A DNA stretch of 5,089 bases. It comes from Paludibacter sp. (lineage in GTDB: Bacteria; Bacteroidota; Bacteroidia; Bacteroidales; Paludibacteraceae). Below are positions 1-5,089 of the stretch, piece after piece (position 1 is the stretch's first letter; each line of letters opens with the position of its first letter). The notes under the pieces were generated by a model. That model had not been told where the DNA came from, ran no database searches, and saw only the letters and a list, made by a program, of their open reading frames with translations. The stretch is from assembly GCA_028705705.1 (NCBI GenBank), contig JAQWCZ010000168.1, positions 1-5,089 on the forward strand, written 5' to 3'. A program made the translations under genes and the position numbers.

Positions 1-990
1 GGTTATTATCGTTGAAATAATGATGGCAGTTTTAAGTGTTTTGAACATTCTGTCATATAATCTTGCTCCATAATTGAATCCAACAACCGGTTGCGTTCCC
101 TGATTCAGTCCCAATACAATTTGAATCGCTAAGGTCAATAAGCTGTTGATGATACCATAAGCCCCGATGGCTAAGTCCCCGCCATGTTTCAATAAAGTCG
201 TATTCACTGTTACAATTACTAAGCTTGATGCCAATTGCATGCTGAAAGGTGACATGCCTATGCTTACGATGGATCCTACGATATCTTTCTCCAATCGCAG
301 GTATGCTTTCTTGAACCTGATTTGAGAAACTGGAAGAAAAAAGTGGCTCATTACCCAAATGCTGCCTACCGTATAAGCGATTACAGTTGCCCAAGCTGCC
401 CCCTGTATGCCCCAGTCGAACACAAAAATGAACAACGCATCCAGAGCAGCATTAATAATGGCACAAATCAGCATCGTGTACATGGCTTTTTTGGGAAAAC
501 CCGTTGCCCGCATGATGTTGTTGAATCCGAAATTGATGGCGGAAAAGACGTTTGCAGGTACAATAATGCGCATGTATTCTTCTGCATATCCGATCGTTTG
601 ATCTGTACCACCAAATAAACGCAATAAATCACCCATGAAAATATAGGTGAGTATGGAAATTGTTCCAGTTATCAGGATGGTTAGCGTCAATGCATTTCCC
701 AGTATTTTTTCTGCTTTTTCAATGTTATTTTCTCCTAATGTGATGGAAATCCGGGATGAAGCTCCGGCTCCGATTAACATCCCGAAAGCCATGAGTAATA
801 TCATGAACGGGAATGTGAGTGCCAATCCGGAGATGGCTAATGCTCCTACACCCTGACCGATAAAAATTCTATCAACAATGTTGTATAGAGACATAACAAT
901 CATACCCACAATTGAAGGAATGGAATATTGCCAGATTAATTTCCCGATTTTTTCAGTGCTGAGTTTATGTGTAGGGGCAATGACAGACAT
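1..990 (-). CDS. MATE-family multidrug/cation antiporter, N-terminal 330 residues (C-terminus outside window)
   Basis: Inner-membrane exporter that, in this family, uses a Na+ or H+ gradient to expel cationic drugs or metabolites. The reading frame is open from the ATG at 990-988 to the window edge; family members are about 440-460 residues, so roughly a quarter is missing. The translation is a series of hydrophobic helices. The N-terminal part has the family pattern YNIVDRIFIGQGVGALAISG (residues 36-55), with Asp40 in the first helix at the position of the cation-linked Asp of known MATEs (my alignment by eye). A Gly-rich AFGMLIGAGAS stretch and SITLGE follow. The second six-helix repeat begins near Met246 (GMSPFSMQLASS), and GLNQGTQPVVGFNYGA (294-309) is typical of the MepA/NorM-like branch. 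This start fits the family N-terminus (KLSTEKIGKLIWQYSIPSI); no Shine-Dalgarno sequence precedes it. Substrate and coupling ion cannot be assigned. No frameshift is visible. Plus-strand open frames across this region are antisense shadows. Confidence 0.95.
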   Translation of the reverse strand, partial: MSVIAPTHKLSTEKIGKLIWQYSIPSIVGMIVMSLYNIVDRIFIGQGVGALAISGLALTFPFMILLMAFGMLIGAGASSRISITLGENNIEKAEKILGNALTLTILITGTISILTYIFMGDLLRLFGGTDQTIGYAEEYMRIIVPANVFSAINFGFNNIMRATGFPKKAMYTMLICAIINAALDALFIFVFDWGIQGAAWATVIAYTVGSIWVMSHFFLPVSQIRFKKAYLRLEKDIVGSIVSIGMSPFSMQLASSLVIVTVNTTLLKHGGDLAIGAYGIINSLLTLAIQIVLGLNQGTQPVVGFNYGARLYDRMFKTLKTAIIISTIIT

Positions 991-1031
991 GCTTATCGAA
1001 TATGTAAAATTCCGTTTATACTTACGGGCTG

Positions 1032-1039
1032 CAAAAATA
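1032..1039 (-). promoter_or_regulatory. Candidate -7 promoter element for the MATE gene
   Basis: Read on the minus strand, this is TATTTTTG followed by CA, an exact match to the Bacteroidota -7 consensus TAnnTTTG. It would start transcription about 35-40 nt before the MATE ATG at 990. No TTG or TTTG lies at the expected 19-21 bp upstream; a (TA)6 run occupies that area instead. The assignment therefore rests on one element and its position. Confidence 0.4.
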
Positions 1040-1052
1040 CGAAAAAGTGTAG

Positions 1053-1064
1053 TATATATATATA
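1053..1064. repeat. (TA)6 dinucleotide run
   Basis: Six perfect TA units lie in the divergent spacer, just upstream of the candidate -7 element for the MATE gene, in its spacer and -33 region. Such runs melt easily and can change length by slippage, which could alter promoter spacing. Here the tract is short, and this role is only an inference. Confidence 0.6.
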
Positions 1065-1113
1065 AAAGCAGTTTTAAATTCAAAAATTAACAAATTATAC
1101 TGTTTTTCACAAG

Positions 1114-1143
1114 TTGAGCATCAGCAATAATTGATTATATTTG
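1114..1143 (+). promoter_or_regulatory. Bacteroidota-type promoter for the lipoprotein/glycosyltransferase unit
   Basis: TTG at 1114-1116 is followed, after exactly 19 bp, by TATATTTG at 1136-1143 and then CA. This matches the primary sigma consensus of Bacteroidota (-33 TTG/TTTG, 19-21 bp, -7 TAnnTTTG). Transcription would begin near 1148, giving a leader of roughly 100 nt before the ATG at 1246. It is the best promoter match noticed in the window. Confidence 0.65.
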
Positions 1144-1245
1144 CAAGCTGAAAATATGTTTTAATGTAAGAAAAAATAAAATCAGTATTTATTAAAAATT
1201 CTCATATCAGTGAAAAGTTCAAAAAGATTTGAAAAAAATAAACCT

Positions 1246-2841
1246 ATGAAATCAATTTTAAACCTATTATTATATGCGTTGTTGTGCTCAGTGTTGATTA
1301 CCAGTTGTAAAACCCCCATTGACCCGGATTTTAGTTATTCACCGGAAATGCCAAAGGCAGGAGAAAAGGTGACTTTTACCAATTTAACAGAAGAAGCAGA
1401 ATACTGGAACTGGACTTTTGGTGATGGTGGAAAATCAACAACTAAAAATCCGACCTATATTTTCAAGAAACCCGGTGTTTATGATGTAACATTGATGGCT
1501 GATTCAAATAAAAATTATGTCAGGACGAAACAGATTACGATTTATGATACCATTCCGTCAATTTATCTTGAGAGTGATACAGTTCAGTATTATCAACCGG
1601 CAACATTTAGCGTGCTGGTGTACAATCCATATAGTTATGATGTAAGTTATGAATGGACTTTTTCATCGAATGCTCATGGTGTTGATATCACTGCTGGTCA
1701 AGCGACTGCTGCATCTTTATCCGTTTATTTCAGTAAGAAAGATGTTGAAGAAACGGTTAACCTCCATATTACAGTTGGTGATTCTGTGTATGACATAACT
1801 AAAAAACTTTTTGTTGAGGATGTTCCTGCGCGTAGTATCCTGATGGCACAAAAGAATGGCAAAATACTCCGGCAAAGAATGTTTGAAAATGGTTTAGAAG
1901 CATATACTGAAACCAATATTCAAGCAGGTAAACATCCGTTTTATATTCAGGCACTGTCTGATAAATTGTATATTTTTGATGCAGGTACCTCTGTAAGTTC
2001 GCTTAAGTCGGAACTCGAAGGCAAAACCGGAGATGGTAATATTAGGGTAATTGATTTTCAAACCGGAAATGAAAAAGAGATTATTCACAACAGAAACGTT
2101 GGTGCAATTCATGGATTCTATAATGGTTTTGTAGATGTTGATTTTATTTATTGGACCGATTTCAGTGAGTTTATATATAAAACACCAAATAACAACGCCC
2201 TGTTGGGTGGCTTCGACTGGAGAGGAGATGAAGATTCACAAACAGATGTAAATTATTATATGGTAAAAACAAACAGGTTGGGATATTTCGGAAATGGACT
2301 CAATAAAAACCAACTGAGTACTGGGATTCGTAAGTATGACAGTCATTATTTCTGGTCAAAAGGTGGAACAGGGAAAGGAATTTACCGGTTTACTGTTACT
2401 GATATTTTAAGTCAAAATGTTACCGGTTCCGGGACACCTCCTGCAGCCGGTTCAATTCTTAATGATTATGCTATTCGTGCATTTGCACTTGATCACATCA
2501 ATCAGAAAATCTATTTCTCCGTTACTGCACCCGAAGAGTCGGTTGGTTTTTGGGTGGCGAATATAAGTGGAACAAATGCAATCAGAATTGACAATGCACC
2601 CATGAGTACTCCGGTTGATTATATTACAGGGATTGTGGTAGACAATATAACAAACCGTGTATATTGGTCTTATCGTGCCCCGGAAGAGTTGAATGAAAGT
2701 TATTTAGAATCAAATCCAACGCATCGAACCGGTGTTAAGTCAGTACGATTGGCCAGAAGCATCAACATTGATAAAGAAATTATTTATTTCGCCTCTGATG
2801 TGGCAGTATATGGAATAACCATCGATGAAGAACCAAAATAA
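1246..2841 (+). CDS. PKD-domain lipoprotein with C-terminal YWTD-type beta-propeller
   Basis: Predicted 531-residue exported lipoprotein. The N-terminus has Lys2, a hydrophobic stretch, and a lipobox ending ITSC with Cys21 as the lipidation site. Residues about 28-100 are a canonical PKD domain: WNWTFGDG at 54-61, then NPTYIF and KPGVYDVTLMA. Residues about 102-193 look like a second Ig/PKD-like beta-sandwich (YEWTFSS at 135-141). From about 194 to the end the protein resembles a beta-propeller, with YWTD at 302-305 and related strand motifs at IYFSV (Tyr423) and VYWSY (Tyr473), as in YWTD/LDL-receptor-type repeats. PKD and propeller folds usually mediate binding to glycans or proteins; no catalytic motif is evident, so the ligand is unknown. 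ATG 1246 is preferred over the in-frame GTG at 1210 because it gives a compact signal peptide and follows an A-rich stretch. The gene ends 3 bp before the glycosyltransferase, so the two probably share a transcript. Confidence 0.85.
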   Translation: MKSILNLLLYALLCSVLITSCKTPIDPDFSYSPEMPKAGEKVTFTNLTEEAEYWNWTFGDGGKSTTKNPTYIFKKPGVYDVTLMADSNKNYVRTKQITIYDTIPSIYLESDTVQYYQPATFSVLVYNPYSYDVSYEWTFSSNAHGVDITAGQATAASLSVYFSKKDVEETVNLHITVGDSVYDITKKLFVEDVPARSILMAQKNGKILRQRMFENGLEAYTETNIQAGKHPFYIQALSDKLYIFDAGTSVSSLKSELEGKTGDGNIRVIDFQTGNEKEIIHNRNVGAIHGFYNGFVDVDFIYWTDFSEFIYKTPNNNALLGGFDWRGDEDSQTDVNYYMVKTNRLGYFGNGLNKNQLSTGIRKYDSHYFWSKGGTGKGIYRFTVTDILSQNVTGSGTPPAAGSILNDYAIRAFALDHINQKIYFSVTAPEESVGFWVANISGTNAIRIDNAPMSTPVDYITGIVVDNITNRVYWSYRAPEELNESYLESNPTHRTGVKSVRLARSINIDKEIIYFASDVAVYGITIDEEPK

Positions 2842-2844
2842 AGG

Positions 2845-3756
2845 ATGCTATCCATTCTGATACCAACATACAATTATAATATTACGCAACTGGTATACGA
2901 CCTTTGTTTTCAGGCTGAAGGGTTGGGTATCCAATATGAAATTGTTGTAATGGAAGATGGATCTGATAAATTTTTAACTGAAAACCAGCAGATTGAAAAT
3001 TTAAACCATTGTAAACACATTATTCTCACAGAGAATATTGGCAGAGCTGCTATTCGGAATCGCTTGGCTGACATTGCAATATATCCATATTTGCTTTTTA
3101 TGGATTGCGATGCATCGGTATGCAAAAAAGATTTCCTGCTTCGTTATGTTCCTTTTTGTCAGGATGGTGATATTGTGATTATCGGAGGAACAGCCTATAA
3201 TCAGGAGCATCATGATCCGGCATATAGTTTACGTCTGAAGTATGGTAGGGAAAGGGAATCAAATATGACTTATCTTCTCAAACATCAGGAAAAAGAAAAT
3301 TTTGCCACTTTTAATTTTCTGATTTCCAAGTCAATTTTTAAATCAGTAAGATTTGATGAATCAATTTCCGGGTATGGACACGAAGATACCTTATTTGGTC
3401 ACGCACTACATGAAAAGGGCTATGTGTTTCAACATATCGACAATCCTCTTATACACAATGGCCTGGATGATAATCATACTTATCTGAAGAAAACAGCAGA
3501 GAGTGTGATGAATTTACATCGTCTCTTCAATTCAGGGAAATACCCTTTCTTGGCAGATGAGTCAAAGCTCTTGTCTATGTTTGTGCAATTGAGAAAATAT
3601 CATCTGATAAAAATTGCCGCTGTTAAATTTGTTTTTATCAGAAAATTGATGGAGAGAAACTTGACAGGAAAGCATCCAAATATGTTCGTTTATGATTTGT
3701 ACAAATTGTTATTGATGTGTAAATATCATGACAGTGCTGACAAGATGACAGACTGA
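2845..3756 (+). CDS. Glycosyltransferase family 2 (GT-A fold)
   Basis: A 303-residue cytoplasmic or membrane-associated enzyme expected to transfer a sugar from a nucleotide-sugar donor. It opens with the GT2 signature SILIPTYNYN (3-12). EDGSD follows at 37-41, where most relatives have DDGS, then NIGRAAIRNR (64-73) and the metal-binding DxD as MDCDA (Asp87, Asp89). GGTAY comes next. SGYGHEDTLFG follows, with Glu180-Asp181 at the usual place of the catalytic acidic pair, and His204 in PLIHNG is a likely further metal or active-site ligand. The C-terminal 60 or so residues are basic with hydrophobic stretches (HLIKIAAVKFVFIRK) and may sit on the membrane; no clear transmembrane helix bundle is seen. 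The ATG is 3 bp after the lipoprotein stop, which points to translational coupling. Donor, acceptor and product cannot be read from the sequence; the pairing with a surface lipoprotein suggests envelope glycan work, but this is inference. Confidence 0.92.
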   Translation: MLSILIPTYNYNITQLVYDLCFQAEGLGIQYEIVVMEDGSDKFLTENQQIENLNHCKHIILTENIGRAAIRNRLADIAIYPYLLFMDCDASVCKKDFLLRYVPFCQDGDIVIIGGTAYNQEHHDPAYSLRLKYGRERESNMTYLLKHQEKENFATFNFLISKSIFKSVRFDESISGYGHEDTLFGHALHEKGYVFQHIDNPLIHNGLDDNHTYLKKTAESVMNLHRLFNSGKYPFLADESKLLSMFVQLRKYHLIKIAAVKFVFIRKLMERNLTGKHPNMFVYDLYKLLLMCKYHDSADKMTD

Positions 3757-3883
3757 TTTCCTTTATTTTCATACAATCAATAGATAAATGATGACAAATA
3801 GTGCCTCTTTGAGCTTTGGCATAAAATCTGATTAAGCCACCACGTCAATTTATAAATACAAACAATTAAAATATTTCGTGATT

Positions 3884-4153
3884 ATGAACATCAAACCATT
3901 AGGAGACCGTGTGTTGGTAAAACCTGCACCGGTAGAAGAAAAAACTGTGAGTGGGATCATTATTCCTGATTCAGCAAAAGAAAAGCCATTAAAAGGTGAA
4001 GTCTTGGCAGTAGGTAAAGGAACCAAAGATGAGGCCATGGAAGTTGCTGTGGGCAATACCGTACTTTATGGGAAATATGCCGGAACAGAACTGGAACTGG
4101 ATGGTGAAAAATACCTCATCATGAGACAATCCGACATTCTTGCCATTATTTAA
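3884..4153 (+). CDS. groES: GroES co-chaperonin (Hsp10)
   Basis: Complete 89-residue co-chaperonin that caps the GroEL cylinder as a heptamer during ATP-driven protein folding in the cytoplasm. It begins [16 protein letters not shown]. The mobile loop (about residues 17-33) has the hydrophobic triad Ile25-Ile26-Ile27 that docks on GroEL, equivalent to Ile-Val-Leu in the E. coli protein. GEVLAVGKG and [13 protein letters not shown] are the conserved core and C-terminal strands. It is shorter than E. coli GroES (97 residues), mainly because of a shorter roof-loop region after Gly46. The ATG at 3884 is chosen over the in-frame GTG at 3878 because MNIKPLGDR matches the family N-terminus. groEL follows after 54 bp. 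Upstream I see no CIRCE inverted repeat (TTAGCACTC-N9-GAGTGCTAA) and no convincing TAnnTTTG promoter, so the heat-shock control of this operon is not evident. Confidence 0.98.
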   Translation: MNIKPLGDRVLVKPAPVEEKTVSGIIIPDSAKEKPLKGEVLAVGKGTKDEAMEVAVGNTVLYGKYAGTELELDGEKYLIMRQSDILAII

Positions 4154-4170
4154 TAATCATCAGGTTAGTT

Positions 4171-4200
4171 AATTGTAAATAGTAAATTATTAAATTGTAA
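4171..4200. repeat. Short direct repeat AATTGTAA in the groES-groEL spacer
   Basis: AATTGTAA occurs at 4171-4178 and again at 4193-4200, within the very AT-rich 54-bp spacer that serves as the groEL translation initiation region. There is no Shine-Dalgarno sequence there. In such AT-rich DNA the repeat may be chance. Confidence 0.4.
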
Positions 4201-4207
4201 TTAAATT

Positions 4208-5089
4208 ATGTCAAAAGAAATTTTATTTAATATTGATGCCCGCGATGAACTGAAAAAGGGCGTCGATGCCATTGCCAACGCGGTGAAAGTGACACTTGGC
4301 CCCAAAGGTCGTAATGTGATAATCGAAAAAAAATTTGGTGCACCTCAGATAACCAAAGATGGTGTGACCGTTGCTAAGGAAATTGAACTTGAAGATGCAT
4401 TCCAAAATTTAGGTGCTCAACTGGTTAAAGAGGTTGCATCAAAAACCGGTGACGATGCCGGTGACGGTACAACTACTGCAACCGTACTGGCACAGTCGAT
4501 TGTAACGGTTGGTTTGAAGAATGTTACGGCAGGAGCTAATCCCATGGATTTAAAACGCGGTATCGACAAAGCAGTTGAGAAAGTAGTAAAAAGTATTGCT
4601 GATCAAGCAAAATCGGTGGATGATGATTACAACAAGATTGAACAGGTTGCTTCAGTATCGGCAAATAACGATGCAATGATTGGAAAACTGATTGCTGATG
4701 CGATGAGAAAAGTAACCAAAGACGGTGTTATTACCATCGAAGAAGCCAAGGGAACTGACACGCATATTGATTTAGTTGAAGGTATGCAGTTCGACAGAGG
4801 TTATATTTCTCCGTATTTTGTCACCAATACAGAAAAAATGGAGGTTGAGATGGAAAGACCATACATCTTGATTTATGACAAAAAAATCAGCAACCTGAAA
4901 GAATTATTGCCTGTACTTGAACCGGCAGTTCAATCTGGTCGTCCATTCCTCATTATTGCTGAAGATGTAGAATCAGAAGCTTTGACAACCTTGGTTGTAA
5001 ACCGCTTACGTTCATCATTGAAAATTTGTGCGGTTAAAGCACCTGGTTTTGGCGACCGTCGCAAGGAAATGCTTGAAGATATTGCTATC
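4208..5089 (+). CDS. groEL: GroEL chaperonin (Hsp60), N-terminal 294 residues (C-terminus outside window)
   Basis: ATP-dependent group I chaperonin that forms a double seven-membered ring and folds cytoplasmic proteins with GroES. The frame is open from ATG 4208 to the window edge; the usual length is about 545 residues, so a little over half is present. The equatorial part has [12 protein letters not shown] (26-37), Asp51 in TKDGVTVA and [13 protein letters not shown], with Asp86; these correspond to E. coli Asp52 and Asp87, needed for ATP hydrolysis. The intermediate domain is about 134-190, and the apical domain starts near 191. Its [13 protein letters not shown] carries Tyr199, Tyr203 and Phe204, which bind substrate and GroES in the E. 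coli protein, and [15 protein letters not shown] and [13 protein letters not shown] also match the family. It is expressed with groES, and its ATG has only AT-rich sequence upstream, as is usual in Bacteroidota. No deviation from a functional chaperonin is seen in the visible part. Confidence 0.99.
   Translation, partial: MSKEILFNIDARDELKKGVDAIANAVKVTLGPKGRNVIIEKKFGAPQITKDGVTVAKEIELEDAFQNLGAQLVKEVASKTGDDAGDGTTTATVLAQSIVTVGLKNVTAGANPMDLKRGIDKAVEKVVKSIADQAKSVDDDYNKIEQVASVSANNDAMIGKLIADAMRKVTKDGVITIEEAKGTDTHIDLVEGMQFDRGYISPYFVTNTEKMEVEMERPYILIYDKKISNLKELLPVLEPAVQSGRPFLIIAEDVESEALTTLVVNRLRSSLKICAVKAPGFGDRRKEMLEDIAI

Noticed and set aside
53..394. Minus-strand 113-codon open frame
   Set aside because: It lies in another frame of the same strand as the MATE gene and its translation has no membrane segments or family motifs; the MATE frame explains the region.
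322..1090. Several plus-strand open frames over the MATE gene (322-618, 407-601, 647-856, 878-1090)
   Set aside because: They are antisense to a continuous minus-strand frame with clear MATE-family sequence, overlap each other in different frames, and show no recognisable domains.
1210..1245. Upstream GTG start for the lipoprotein, adding 12 residues
   Set aside because: The extension is a polar, Lys-rich stretch that would lengthen the signal peptide unusually; ATG 1246 gives a standard lipoprotein signal with Cys21.
1725..3213. Minus-strand open frames inside the lipoprotein and glycosyltransferase genes (1725-1916, 1894-2112, 2910-3125, 3001-3213)
   Set aside because: Shadows of well-supported plus-strand genes, with low-complexity translations and no promoter or family signal.
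3801..3822. Possible hairpin GTGCC / GGCAT after the glycosyltransferase as a terminator
   Set aside because: Only 5 pairs (one a G-U), a 12-base loop and no T-run after it; too weak to call a terminator.
3850..4405. Minus-strand open frames opposite groES and groEL (3850-4056, 4223-4405)
   Set aside because: Antisense shadows of highly conserved chaperonin genes.
1..5089. Mobile element, CRISPR, tRNA/rRNA or phage content
   Set aside because: No transposase or integrase sequence, spaced repeat array, structured RNA gene or terminal inverted repeats were seen by reading; the genes are ordinary chromosomal types.

Overview
The window looks like a chromosomal segment of a member of the Bacteroidota, probably Bacteroidales. 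The evidence is AT-rich DNA, no Shine-Dalgarno-like sequence before most starts, promoter elements of the Bacteroidota type (TAnnTTTG followed by CA), a PKD-domain surface lipoprotein, and a short 89-residue GroES whose text (for example [16 protein letters not shown]) resembles GroES of that phylum. The placement is by pattern recognition; no database search was run.

Layout. Positions 1-990 hold, on the minus strand, the first 330 codons of a MATE-family multidrug/cation antiporter; its C-terminal part lies before the window. A 255-bp AT-rich divergent spacer (991-1245) carries a good plus-strand promoter (1114-1143), a weaker minus-strand -7 element (1032-1039) and a (TA)6 run. Next comes a plus-strand two-gene unit: a lipoprotein with a PKD domain, a second Ig-like domain and a YWTD-type beta-propeller (1246-2841), then, 3 bp later, a family 2 glycosyltransferase (2845-3756). 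A 127-bp spacer separates this from the chaperonin operon: groES (3884-4153), then groEL (4208 to the window end, first 294 codons).

How the genes relate. groES and groEL form the usual chaperonin pair. The lipoprotein and glycosyltransferase are very probably co-transcribed and translationally coupled, which suggests a shared job at the cell envelope, such as making or handling a surface glycan. That job cannot be read from the sequence. The MATE gene is transcribed away from them and need not be functionally linked.

Most of the window is ordinary housekeeping and transport content. The least explained part is the PKD/propeller lipoprotein plus glycosyltransferase pair. I see no CRISPR array, tRNA, rRNA, insertion sequence or defence system.
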